Part shown: in pieces, positions 8,479-16,751 of the stretch
Numbering within the stretch: the first letter of the stretch is position 1
How the letters are laid out: each line of letters starts with the position of its first letter
Origin: Candidatus Gastranaerophilales bacterium
Lineage (GTDB): Bacteria; Cyanobacteriota; Vampirovibrionia; Gastranaerophilales; Gastranaerophilaceae
Length of the DNA: 64,000 nucleotides
Direction of reading: 5' to 3'
Assembly: GCA_944324165.1 (NCBI GenBank)
Contig: CALUVG010000010.1
Location: forward strand, 1 to 64,000
The notes under the pieces: generated by a model
Seen by the model: the letters and a program-made list of their open reading frames with translations, nothing else
The model's database searches: none
Told to the model about the DNA's origin: nothing
Translations under genes and position numbers: made by a program

Positions 8479-8739
8479 TTAATCTTTATTTTTATTAAAC
8501 TTTTCTGCTTGTTCTGTTTTATCAATTGTTGCAAGAAATTTATTAAAAGCATTTTTAGTATTTTTTCTTAATAATTTGCTGTCTGAAATGCCTAAATAGT
8601 CTAAATACAGTTTTTCTTGCCTTTTTATTTCTTTTCGTTTTCGGGCAATTTCTTTTTGCATTTCAGCAATGAATTTTTCGTCTGCTGCTTTTTGGTCTGC
8701 CTCACTAACTGGAAATAATGGTTTTTGTGGATTCCACAT
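8479..8739 (-). CDS. small basic coiled-coil protein downstream of the retron RT
   Basis: 86 residues from the ATG at 8739, preceded nine bases upstream by a perfect AGGAGG. The frame is open back to 8832 inside the RT gene, but those earlier starts have poorer sites. It begins MWNPQKPLFPVSEADQKAAD and continues with a lysine/arginine-rich helix (MQKEIARKRKEIKRQEKLY). It is last in the Xis-hypothetical-ncRNA-RT operon and ends before a terminator. It could be the retron partner or effector, but no family is recognised. Confidence 0.6.
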   Translation of the reverse strand: MWNPQKPLFPVSEADQKAADEKFIAEMQKEIARKRKEIKRQEKLYLDYLGISDSKLLRKNTKNAFNKFLATIDKTEQAEKFNKNKD

Positions 8740-8809
8740 TGTAATAATCCTCCTTTTACTTATTGGTACTTTAACATAATGTGCCATTTCTGTTTTTCCT
8801 TTCCGCTTT

Positions 8810-9733
8810 TTAAGCTGTTTTTGTACTGCCATATCTTTTTTGTAATTTTTTTAACTGTTTTATCGCTTTAGTTTTCGTTACCGCCATTTTATTGGGTTCA
8901 AACTGCTGTATATAAGCAATTTTTGCAATAATACTCTGTAGTTCTGTTATGGACATGTCCGACAAATCTTTTTCTTTAAGAGCTTTTATAACAGAGTGTC
9001 CAATTTTAAACGGTGCTGACATTTTTCCGCTTTGGTTTATATGTACACCTGTAACAACAGCATGTCTAAAGCTATAACGTTTTGTTTTTGATTTTTTCAA
9101 ATATATGCCATGTGTTTTTAAGGCATTGTTAATATACTTAATAACCCAGTTCCCAATGTGCTTATGTGATGAAAGGGTTATGTCATCGACATATACAGTC
9201 ATATCAATATCGTATTCCTGCATTTTCTTGTAAATACTGTCAAAAATATCCTTATGTGCAAAGTTAACTAATATCGTGCTTGTTGGGGCTCCTGTCGGTA
9301 AATATCCGTTATATGTCGTAAGTTTTACAAGCAAATCTAATGCTTCATCTTTCGCCCCGAAAGTTTCTGCGAAAAATTTTCTTATGTACTTTTCCTGTGT
9401 ATTCGGAAAGTAGTGCGATATATCCAAGGTTACTACTTCCCGTTTCTGTCTGGATTTTTCAGCATTTTTAATATTACTTTGTCCTTTAAACCCTGCTGTA
9501 CAATATGGCGGGCATGGTAAGGAATTTTGTATAAAATCTTTTAATGTTTTTTGTTTAGGTTTCAGCTTATCATTCGGTTTTTGAATATATCGCTTTTTAC
9601 CGTTTTTGATTTTTGAAAAGGTGATATATCCTATGCCAATTGCTTGATATAACTCTTCTGGTGTAATTTTTAGCATTGTAAATAATTCCTCAACAGAAGA
9701 TAATCTGCAAGGAACAGTCTTTGCTGTCTGCAT
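8810..9733 (-). CDS. retron-type reverse transcriptase
   Basis: 307 residues, normal for retron RTs. The order of motifs fits: GFKGQSNIKNA (residues 81-91, the region-X NA element), VVTLDISHYFPN (100-111) with the first catalytic Asp, LPTGAPTS (145-152), the active-site YVDD (181-184), and VTG (227-229), the triplet conserved in retron RTs. DGR RTs lack VTG and have a different motif 4; group II intron RTs are longer with a maturase domain. It should make msDNA from the structured RNA encoded just upstream. AAAGGAG precedes the start. It overlaps no upstream gene, leaving 290 bases for the msr-msd. Confidence 0.88.
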   Translation of the reverse strand: MQTAKTVPCRLSSVEELFTMLKITPEELYQAIGIGYITFSKIKNGKKRYIQKPNDKLKPKQKTLKDFIQNSLPCPPYCTAGFKGQSNIKNAEKSRQKREVVTLDISHYFPNTQEKYIRKFFAETFGAKDEALDLLVKLTTYNGYLPTGAPTSTILVNFAHKDIFDSIYKKMQEYDIDMTVYVDDITLSSHKHIGNWVIKYINNALKTHGIYLKKSKTKRYSFRHAVVTGVHINQSGKMSAPFKIGHSVIKALKEKDLSDMSITELQSIIAKIAYIQQFEPNKMAVTKTKAIKQLKKLQKRYGSTKTA

Positions 9734-9807
9734 ATTTCTACTCCTTTATAATGAATTTGCGAGAGAGAGTTTTTACTGCAAGAACTTTTGTTCAAGGTGG
9801 TTCAGTT

Positions 9808-9998
9808 AACTGCAATTACCTGTATCTCTCAACTTGGGCGAGCACCGCAAGGTGCGAAGCTTGAAAAAAAGAAAAAGATGTTGCTTTAATATTATAGTAA
9901 TACTATAAGGATCTATTCTTTTCTGATTAACTTAATAATCTTTTCAATCGCTTTATTTTTCCGATTGACTGTTACCACTTTATTAAGTAATTACAGTT
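9808..9998 (-). ncRNA. candidate retron msr-msd RNA
   Basis: Read leftward, AACUGUAAUUAC (9998-9987) pairs with GUAAUUGCAGUU (9819-9808): 12 bp with one U-G wobble, enclosing 167 nt, as expected for the a1/a2 pairing. Inside are a two-part msr-like stem (ACTTAATAA 9988-9980 with TTATTAAGT 9938-9930; inner TCAATCG 9968-9962 with CGATTGA 9950-9944) and an msd-like GCACC-TTGC-GGTGC hairpin at 9855-9842. The stem immediately 5' of the RT gene is the right place. A clear branching G directly after a1 is not seen, so the exact ends are uncertain. Confidence 0.55.
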
Positions 9999-10023
9999 TG
10001 TGTGTATGCTGTACTTTTTTTAT

Positions 10024-10410
10024 TTATATGCTTTTTTGCTCCTTAATTAAAGAGGTTTCATCTTGGCATATTTCTTTATAAAATCCTTCCGAACCAAATA
10101 CTCGAAGAATTTTTTCACCTTGATGCTCAATAATTTCGCTATTACATATTACAGGCTGACCTAAATGCATTTCGCTTAAGTCTAGTAGACTTTTTAAGAT
10201 AAATTCGGCAATAGCTAACAAATTTATTATATTTTCAAATTGACTAAAAGATACTTTGAAATCCAAATCAACTGTCTCTAAATAGCCATTTTCATCTACC
10301 TTAGGTGCTGAAATCGTAGCGTTTTTAACTGTCACACCAAGATCACGCGGACATGATAACTGCTTAATACATTTTTTAATTTCATCTGTTGAATTTTTTT
10401 TCTTATTCAT
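10024..10410 (-). CDS. hypothetical protein upstream of the retron
   Basis: 128 residues, with AAAGGAG before the ATG at 10410. The start overlaps the Xis-like stop by eight bases. The middle (VDLDFKVSFSQFENIINLLAIAEFIL) suggests alternating strand and helix; there is one cysteine pair but no motif. It ends 26 bases before the candidate msr-msd, so the RNA may be processed from a common transcript. No family recognised. Confidence 0.6.
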   Translation of the reverse strand: MNKKKNSTDEIKKCIKQLSCPRDLGVTVKNATISAPKVDENGYLETVDLDFKVSFSQFENIINLLAIAEFILKSLLDLSEMHLGQPVICNSEIIEHQGEKILRVFGSEGFYKEICQDETSLIKEQKSI

Positions 10411-10639
10411 TTTTTTCTCCTTTCTTTTGTCTTTTCTTTAATTTGGCACCTGCCATAAACCATTTGATAACTTCATCTTTGATGAATATCGGTTTTCTGC
10501 CAAGCTTGCGATAAATATCACATGGAAGTTGACCGTAAGATATCCAACTGTATATAGTTGAAATTTGTACCTTTAGCATTTCTGCAACTTCGGCACATGT
10601 CAACAATTCCAAATTTTTATTTATCTTTTCCGTTTCCAT
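10403..10639 (-). CDS. xis: excisionase-like MerR/HTH_17 DNA-binding protein
   Basis: 78 residues from the ATG at 10639 (the frame is open to 10684, without a ribosome site). The HTH is LLTCAEVAEMLKVQISTIYS, then WISYGQLPCDIYRKLGRKP and FIKDEVIKWF, the winged-helix fold of HTH_17 excisionases. These bend attachment DNA and direct the integrase to excise. It heads the leftward operon that includes the retron. Confidence 0.7.
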   Translation of the reverse strand: METEKINKNLELLTCAEVAEMLKVQISTIYSWISYGQLPCDIYRKLGRKPIFIKDEVIKWFMAGAKLKKRQKKGEKNE

Positions 10640-10889
10640 TCTTCCATCATAGGACACAAAAAAAGTACATTTTTTAAACTGCAAAAAATTTTATAAAAAA
10701 ATTAATTTTTTATAAAAAATCTGTTTTATTTAGCAATGGCTGTATATATTGATATTATTGGCCTTTGTAGACTATTTACATAAATCTTCTTTTTTATGCA
10801 TATAAAAAAAGCGTGAGTTCTATTCTGAAAAAAAGCATAAAAAGTCCATTTGATATATTTTCTTTAAAGAAAATTTCAAATTATGCCTT
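10640..10889. other. intergenic with AT-rich imperfect palindromes
   Basis: TTTTATAAAAAAATT at 10689-10703 faces AATTTTTTATAAAA at 10704-10717 (one unpaired A). TTTTCTTTAAAGAAAA lies near 10858-10875, just after the end of the 393-residue gene. These may serve as promoter or operator for the Xis operon and as a terminator, respectively. Confidence 0.35.
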
Positions 10890-12071
10890 TTATTCCCCAA
10901 AACATTTAACAATCAATGGTTTTAGCTGATTTATAATATCAATTAATTTATTATAATTATTGGCATTATCAATCTCTTTTTCTAGCTTATTTATAAATTT
11001 TATCAATGTCTTTTTTCTTTTTTTCCTTAAATCAACTATATCAGATATTTCATTTAATTTAACTTGATAAACATATTTTTTAAAATCCATTTCTTTAATT
11101 GAATCAATATAATCATTTGGTTCCCATTCCGCAATATTCAACTTTAAATCATTTAGTTTGCTAAATAATTCTTTGCAGTTATTACATAATTTAGTTGCTT
11201 TTGGATTTTTCACATTAGGATTACAGCATTTACAAATTTTCATATCAGTTGTGTGTAATGATTTTACTATCTGCTTATGAGCTTGTTGTATCTCTTGAAA
11301 AGACATATGTTGTAGGATTGTTCCAGTATCTATAATAGATTGAAAGAAATCAATAATACTAATTTCACTAATTTGTCTTAAAAGTTTCTGTTTCAAAGTT
11401 CCACATATTTTATTATCTTGATTTAATATAAATGTAGACCTTTCATCATCCTGTAATGTGTATGCTGTAGATTTGTAAAAATAATCTAATTTGTTATTTT
11501 TTCGCTTAGCCTCAATTTCAAGTTTTATTAACTTATTATCATAAAAGTAATAATAGAATTTGTTCTCAGAAAAACTGTCAATAAACATCTTTAACAGTTT
11601 TGTTTTATCTTTGTTTGTTATTCCTGCTATTTTATCAGGCGGTGTATCAATAATATCTATGTGCTCTTCGACAACATTTTGCATGTTTTGATTTTTATTC
11701 TTAGGCAGCGTTTGATAACTGTAGTAACATTCACATAAAGCATATAAGTGTAAGTACAAATGAGTATAAGCAGAAATATCTTTTTTGAAATTTTGATATC
11801 TTGGAATATCTAAACCTCTTATTAATTTACCATCTTCGTAAATAAGCGGAGGTAATACAGGCAATCTGAGTTCTATAAACCCATAAATATATTCAAATAA
11901 ATAATTTAATAATTTACTTTTATAAAAATCTATAGAAGTATCTTCTAATATGTTATCTTTATCAGTAATTAAATCTTCTGAACAATTTCGTAAAAATGTT
12001 TTTATATCTTTATCATCTGCATATGTGATAAGTTCAATTAGAAATTCACCAAGTCTATCATTACATATCAT
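10890..12071 (-). CDS. orphan zinc-ribbon protein, unknown
   Basis: 393 residues, lysine-rich and mostly helical in pattern. One likely zinc ribbon, CKCCNPNVKNPKATKLCNNC, is near residues 282-301. No catalytic motif or known domain is recognised. It has its own transcription unit between the Xis operon and the integrase, a usual place for accessory cargo in such islands. Confidence 0.6.
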   Translation of the reverse strand: MICNDRLGEFLIELITYADDKDIKTFLRNCSEDLITDKDNILEDTSIDFYKSKLLNYLFEYIYGFIELRLPVLPPLIYEDGKLIRGLDIPRYQNFKKDISAYTHLYLHLYALCECYYSYQTLPKNKNQNMQNVVEEHIDIIDTPPDKIAGITNKDKTKLLKMFIDSFSENKFYYYFYDNKLIKLEIEAKRKNNKLDYFYKSTAYTLQDDERSTFILNQDNKICGTLKQKLLRQISEISIIDFFQSIIDTGTILQHMSFQEIQQAHKQIVKSLHTTDMKICKCCNPNVKNPKATKLCNNCKELFSKLNDLKLNIAEWEPNDYIDSIKEMDFKKYVYQVKLNEISDIVDLRKKRKKTLIKFINKLEKEIDNANNYNKLIDIINQLKPLIVKCFGE

Positions 12072-12270
12072 ACGGTTATTATATTATAAATATTTAGAAA
12101 TGTAACAATATTAAGTTTTGACTAACTTATATTTTCTTTTATTTATTACGCAATTTTATTTTTTCTTTTACTAGCCTTGCACCTAAAACATTTGTCCCCG
12201 TTGATTTTTTGCTAGTTAGTTGTAACAATAAATGTACAATTATTTACTGAAGAAAGGCTAGCAAATCACC

Positions 12271-13392
12271 ATGGGTGTTTATGAAAAAAACGGACATTGG
12301 TATTTTGAGATAATGATACGCAAAAAGCGTTATTGTCGTGCTATTCCCGAAGCTACAAACAAAAAAGAGGCTGAAAAGTATGTAACTGTATTCAAAGCAG
12401 ACCTTTTGCGTGGCAGGCTTGATTTAGCAGAAAATATTGGTCAAAAATCATTTGTTGAAATTGCTGATATGTACATTAAATATGCCGAAACTAATCTTTG
12501 TGCTTCTGATACAGCAATAAGAATTGCAAAACGTTTTAAAGAACTATGGAAAAATAAAACCATTGCTGATATTACCCCTAAAGTTATCGAAAATTATAAA
12601 GAAAACAGGCAAAAAACGGCATTTGCTAAACGATATATTGAAGGGAAAGAAGTTGTAAAATATATTTCGCCTGCCACAATCAATCGTGAACTTGCAGCTT
12701 TAAGCAAAATGTTTTCCTTAGCAATTGCAAATGGATATGCAAGAGAGAACCCATTGAAAGAAGTAAAAAAATTACGTGTAACAAATAAACTTGAGCGTCA
12801 TTTGTCTATTGATGAAGAAAAAAGAATGCTACAAGTATGTGATGATGATTTTTCTTTTTCTAAGCTTCCACTGGCAGAACAAGAAAAATTACGTAACAAA
12901 CACAACGGAGAGCACGCATATTTAAAACCGATTCTAATAATGGCACTGAATACTGGCATGAGAAAAAGTGAAATTTTAAATATGACTTGGGATTGCGTGA
13001 ACTTTGAAACAAATGAAATTTCCGCATTAAATACCAAAAATGGCAAGAAAAACACAATTCCCATGAGTAGCAAACTACGTCAAACTCTTATGAAAATGTA
13101 TCAGGTAAGAAATAACAATAAATATGTATTTACAAATCCTTATACCGGAACAAAATACAATGATATAAAAAAATGCTTTAAAACGGTATGCCAGTTAGCA
13201 GGAGTTAAAAATTTGCGTTTTCACGATTTACGACATACGGGAGCAACAAGAATGGTTGCAGCCGGAGTTCCATTGCCTGTAGTACAGCAAATTTTAAACC
13301 ATGCAAGTATTCAAACTACAATGAGATATGCTCATACAATGCGTGAACAAGAAATTTCAGCAGTTGAAGCTCTTGCAAATTTTAACGTGTAA
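12271..13392 (+). CDS. int: tyrosine integrase of island 1
   Basis: 373 residues. An N-terminal arm-binding domain (GVYEKNGHWYFEIMIRKKRY) is followed by a SAM-like core-binding domain (about 60-165) and a catalytic domain with ALNTGMRKSEIL (first Arg), FHDLRHTGATRM (His-x-x-Arg), LNHASIQTTMRYAHT (His and nucleophile Tyr). GAAAGG precedes the ATG. It ends 209 bases from tRNA-Ile and reads toward it, so it should catalyse recombination at 2113-2149 and 13607-13643. Confidence 0.93.
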   Translation: MGVYEKNGHWYFEIMIRKKRYCRAIPEATNKKEAEKYVTVFKADLLRGRLDLAENIGQKSFVEIADMYIKYAETNLCASDTAIRIAKRFKELWKNKTIADITPKVIENYKENRQKTAFAKRYIEGKEVVKYISPATINRELAALSKMFSLAIANGYARENPLKEVKKLRVTNKLERHLSIDEEKRMLQVCDDDFSFSKLPLAEQEKLRNKHNGEHAYLKPILIMALNTGMRKSEILNMTWDCVNFETNEISALNTKNGKKNTIPMSSKLRQTLMKMYQVRNNNKYVFTNPYTGTKYNDIKKCFKTVCQLAGVKNLRFHDLRHTGATRMVAAGVPLPVVQQILNHASIQTTMRYAHTMREQEISAVEALANFNV

Positions 13393-13507
13393 ACTTTAAT
13401 TCTATAAATTAATAGAGCAGTCTTTGATAAAACTGCTCTATTTTTTTGCTTTAATTTTTACCTATCTTGCAGAGTATGACTGATTTTTACTGTGTTCTCA
13501 AAACAGG

Positions 13508-13533
13508 CAAGTACATAAATATTACATAAAATT
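13508..13533. repeat. arm-type repeat of island 1, right copy
   Basis: Identical over 26 bases to 2255-2280, in the same orientation, between the integrase stop and the attachment core. Confidence 0.7.
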
Positions 13534-13601
13534 ATTTTCTAAAAATTTTTGCATTAAAAAAGCAAGACCTGAAAGCCTTGCTATTATTGTCTTTTTAAAT
13601 A

Positions 13602-13675
<74 letters not shown>

Positions 13676-13816
13676 GTATTTTATTTACATCCGGCAATAA
13701 TCTTTGCCTTTGCTATTTGTAAATCTCTCCAAGACTTACCCGCATGAACTAATTTAATATAAAAAAAAATTAAAATCAACCCTTTTTTTAAAATCATATC
13801 CCTTTTTCGTTACAAC

Positions 13817-13845
13817 TTGCCTTATTCAAGTTTGTATGCTATAAT
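13817..13845 (+). promoter_or_regulatory. sigma70-type promoter of the diguanylate cyclase
   Basis: TTGCCT (13817-13822), 17-bp spacer, TATAAT (13840-13845), 28 bases before the ATG at 13873. Confidence 0.7.
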
Positions 13846-13872
13846 CCTTCTATTAAGAAGAGGATAACTGTT

Positions 13873-14745
13873 ATGAAAAATATTGTTGTTTATACCGATA
13901 AAAAGGTCTCTGATCTCGCTGATATACTGGCATCTATTGATGATGTTAACGTTAGAATTGAAGATGCCGCTAATCTTAGAGATTATGAAACTCTTAATCC
14001 GGGGGTTATTGTTATAGAAAATGTTCCGGATATTAAAGATGTTCTTATGGTTACTAAATTTAAGTCTCCGGTATTATTTATTAATGATGTTTTTAAAAAT
14101 ACTACCGTAAGAGCACTTGCTTATGATTTTATCAGAACGCCTATTGATAATGATGAACTTATCATTAGAACAAAATGTCTGTTAAAAATTAAAGAACTTC
14201 GGGATAAAATTAAGGTAGTTTCTACTACAGATGAACTTACAGGATTACATAACAGAAAATATCTCCAAGAAAGACTTGAACAAGAAATTTCAAGATCTAA
14301 ACGTTATGGTACTAAACTTTCTTGCCTGTTGTTTGATTTAGATTTCTTTAAAGTGGTTAATGATATTTATGGTTATGAATGGGGCGATGTACTTTTACGT
14401 TCTATCGCCGATAAATTAAAACAGCTTATTAGAAAAGAAGATATTCTTACACGTTATGGCGATGAAGAATTTCTTTTAATTTTACCGAATACTTCTGAAG
14501 ATAATGCATTTTTATTCGCAGAAAGATTTAGACGGGATATTGAAAGAATGGAATTTATTCCTGCCGGCGAAGAAGAAAGACATCCAATTACAATATCCGG
14601 CGGTATATCTACATATCCTTGTCTTGAAAATACGGAAGAAGATGCCAATACTATTATCAGATACGCAGAACATGCTCTATATAATGCTAAAAAACGCGGT
14701 AAAAATAAAATTGTTCAGTTCTCTAAGCTTAATCTTGGAGAATAA
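13873..14745 (+). CDS. diguanylate cyclase with N-terminal receiver-like domain
   Basis: 290 residues. Residues 1-110 look like a receiver fold but lack an obvious phosphoryl-accepting Asp (VIVIENVP replaces it), so it is probably a pseudo-receiver. The GGDEF domain starts at STTDELTGLHNRKY. Its signature is GDEEF (residues 196-200), an accepted active variant, and RKED (187-190) lies five residues before it, matching the RxxD product-inhibition site. Likely a cytosolic c-di-GMP synthase. GAGGATAACTGTT precedes the ATG. Confidence 0.9.
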   Translation: MKNIVVYTDKKVSDLADILASIDDVNVRIEDAANLRDYETLNPGVIVIENVPDIKDVLMVTKFKSPVLFINDVFKNTTVRALAYDFIRTPIDNDELIIRTKCLLKIKELRDKIKVVSTTDELTGLHNRKYLQERLEQEISRSKRYGTKLSCLLFDLDFFKVVNDIYGYEWGDVLLRSIADKLKQLIRKEDILTRYGDEEFLLILPNTSEDNAFLFAERFRRDIERMEFIPAGEEERHPITISGGISTYPCLENTEEDANTIIRYAEHALYNAKKRGKNKIVQFSKLNLGE

Positions 14746-14760
14746 TTTCCTTTCTAAATT

Positions 14761-14799
14761 AGCCGTGGTTTGATTTATTAATTGAGTCGCGGCTTTTTT
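14761..14799 (+). terminator. terminator after the diguanylate cyclase
   Basis: AGCCG (14761-14765) pairs with CGGCT (14790-14794), followed by six T. Confidence 0.55.
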
Positions 14800-14803
14800 C
14801 TGG

Positions 14804-15556
14804 TTATTTGTTATTAACACCGTATCCGAACATTGCAAAATCATATTTAGTCGGATCTGTTGCGTCAAATTCCCGTAAATTTTGTGTAAGTTCTAGAACA
14901 GATTTGAAATCGTTTGCCTTGCGGGTTAAAAGTCCCATTTCTCTCGAAATTCTTGCCACATGCACATCCAGAGGGATAAGCAAGTCAGATGCAGGCATGA
15001 AATTCCATATTCCTAAATCTACCGGACCTTTGCGTATCATCCATCGCAGATACATACACATTCTTTTCATAGCCCCGCCGTTTTTAGGATTTGGTATCAT
15101 AAAATAAAATCCCTGACCGGCTTTTTCTCTGACATTTGAATAAAAATAGTCGGTTACAGGTATAAACATATTGTTTTCTTGCGGATTTTCATAACCATAT
15201 TTAAATAGTTCCTCAAGCCCGCCATTTTTCTCGTAAAGACTGCGCAAAATTTTGAATATATCCGCAAAATCTTCACTTGTGCCAAAACGATAATTGAATA
15301 TCCCCAGCATTTTAGGCTCAAAATTCAATATGAAATTGTAAGGTTCGTCCTGAGCAATTTCTGTAAATAGTTCATTCAACTTCTTTATAAAAACTTTTCG
15401 GTTGCCGTAAGCAAGAAGTGATGCAATAAAACCGGCTATCTCACAGTCTTGTTTGGACTTATTATATTTATGACAGAATTGTATCGGGTCATGTTTTATA
15501 AAATCAACTGTCTCGTATTTTTTTACTAAATTATCTATTTCTGCTTGAGTAATCAT
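14804..15556 (-). CDS. TIGR02757 family protein
   Basis: 250 residues with the family landmarks DPIQFCHKYNKSKQDCEIAG, FIASLLAYGNRKVF, CMYLRWMIRKGPVDLG and LDVHVARISREMGLL. Its LD-x-HV-x-R context resembles the helix-hairpin-helix DNA glycosylase superfamily, but function is unproven. It is convergent with the cyclase gene and divergent from HepT. Confidence 0.8.
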   Translation of the reverse strand: MITQAEIDNLVKKYETVDFIKHDPIQFCHKYNKSKQDCEIAGFIASLLAYGNRKVFIKKLNELFTEIAQDEPYNFILNFEPKMLGIFNYRFGTSEDFADIFKILRSLYEKNGGLEELFKYGYENPQENNMFIPVTDYFYSNVREKAGQGFYFMIPNPKNGGAMKRMCMYLRWMIRKGPVDLGIWNFMPASDLLIPLDVHVARISREMGLLTRKANDFKSVLELTQNLREFDATDPTKYDFAMFGYGVNNK

Positions 15557-15599
15557 AATTGTAAAATATCACAGTTTTTTTGTATAAGCAAGATTTTTA

Positions 15600-15628
15600 T
15601 TGCAAGCAAATTTCATGTATGTTATAAT
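15600..15628 (+). promoter_or_regulatory. near-consensus promoter for a leaderless hepT mRNA
   Basis: TTGCAA (15600-15605), exactly 17 bases, TATAAT (15623-15628). The hepT ATG begins at 15635, seven bases after the -10, so transcription would start at or next to the start codon. Confidence 0.7.
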
Positions 15629-15634
15629 TTCTGT

Positions 15635-16045
15635 ATGACAAAAATGATAGATTATTCAAATTTAGAAGATGCACAATGTACACTAAAAGATAGTGTTAAG
15701 GCTTTAGATGATTACTCAAGTTGTGCTTTTTTCGATATGCTTGAAGATTCTTGTGTAAAGAGATTTGAGTATACACTTGAATTGTCTTGGAAAACTATGA
15801 AAAAAATATTGAAAAAAGTGTACGGTAAATCTGATGACGAATTGACTGTTAATAATATTTTTCGGTTAATGCAAGGATATGGATTTATTTTGGATTGGCA
15901 AAACTGGAAAATGTATTATGAAAAACGTAATAATACTGAACATGAGTATAATCTCGCAAAATCCAGAGATTTAATAAAAATAATCCCGCAATTTTTGCAG
16001 GACACCGATTTTTTTATTAATAAGCTGAAGGAGAAATTGGTATGA
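15635..16045 (+). CDS. hepT: HepT-like HEPN toxin (HI0074 family)
   Basis: 136 residues from the ATG at 15635 (alternative 15644). The body VKRFEYTLELSWKTMKKILK is the nucleotidyltransferase substrate-binding/HI0074 helical bundle. RNNTEHEY near residue 92 matches the HepT active motif R-x4-H-x-Y exactly, with the Tyr that MntA adenylylates in characterised systems. HEPN toxins of this type cleave RNA. The stop overlaps the mntA start by four bases. It has no ribosome site, consistent with a leaderless transcript. Confidence 0.87.
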   Translation: MTKMIDYSNLEDAQCTLKDSVKALDDYSSCAFFDMLEDSCVKRFEYTLELSWKTMKKILKKVYGKSDDELTVNNIFRLMQGYGFILDWQNWKMYYEKRNNTEHEYNLAKSRDLIKIIPQFLQDTDFFINKLKEKLV

Positions 16046-16332
16046 TACCTGGCGTGACAGAAGAGGAAGAAAAAATCATTAAAGATATTTTAAAGAACTA
16101 TCCGTATGAGTTTTTTTATTACGGCTCCCGTGCGAACGGAGATTTCAGCAGGTCATCTGATTTGGATATTTTGATAAAGGGAGAGGATGAGATGCCGTGG
16201 AATGTTCTGTCTAAATTACGTTTTGAATTTGATAACAGCCTTATTCCTTATATTGTGAACTTTGCGGATTATCATAAAATATCTAAAGATTTTTATGCAC
16301 TGATTGAAAAAACACTGGTTAAAGTTTTTTAA
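16042..16332 (+). CDS. mntA: MntA-like minimal nucleotidyltransferase antitoxin
   Basis: 96 residues. FYYGSRANGDFSRSSDLDIL contains GS, ten residues, then DLD: the GS-x10-D-x-D motif of MntA antitoxins, which inactivate HepT by AMP transfer. A third acidic residue is available downstream (VNFADYHKIS). Start and stop overlap (ATGA) shows coupling with hepT. GGAGAAATTGGT precedes the ATG. Confidence 0.87.
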   Translation: MIPGVTEEEEKIIKDILKNYPYEFFYYGSRANGDFSRSSDLDILIKGEDEMPWNVLSKLRFEFDNSLIPYIVNFADYHKISKDFYALIEKTLVKVF

Positions 16333-16751
16333 TTTTTTCGCAAATTTTTAAAATAATCTTTTAAAAGCCTGTTGCATTCTTCTTCCATAATGCCGCCATA
16401 CACTTTCATTTTTGAATTTGCTATAGTTCTTAAATCAATAACAGAGCCCAAAGCACCATAGTTCGTGTCATATGAGCCAAAATATACTACTTTTATTCTT
16501 GATTGAAGAATTGCCCAGGCACACATAGGACATGGCTCCAGAGTTACATACAATTCACAATCATCGAGACGCCAGCGGTTAAGTTTTTTGGAAGCCTCGC
16601 GTATTGCTAAAATTTCAGCGTGGGAAGTCACATCATTGTCGTATTCCTTTTTATTACAAGCAGATGCTATAACTGTGCCATTTTGGAGAATTATTGCCCC
16701 TACAGGAATTTCGCCATCTGCAAGTTTGGCAGCCGCAATTGCTCTTTGCAT
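16329..16751 (-). CDS. tadA: tRNA-specific adenosine deaminase TadA
   Basis: 140 residues, close to the family size. Zinc/catalytic motif HAE (H44, E46) and PCPMC (C74, C77) are intact; GEIPVGAIIL is the usual N-terminal strand. It converts A34 to inosine in tRNA-Arg. The ATG shares one base with the histidine kinase stop (TAATG), so it is co-translated with the two-component genes, an unusual partner. Confidence 0.92.
   Translation of the reverse strand: MQRAIAAAKLADGEIPVGAIILQNGTVIASACNKKEYDNDVTSHAEILAIREASKKLNRWRLDDCELYVTLEPCPMCAWAILQSRIKVVYFGSYDTNYGALGSVIDLRTIANSKMKVYGGIMEEECNRLLKDYFKNLRKN

Noticed and set aside
8810-9733. RT as the DGR enzyme for the pilin variable region
   Set aside because: It has VTG, TGAPTS and the NA element of retron RTs and lies 47 kb away on an island.
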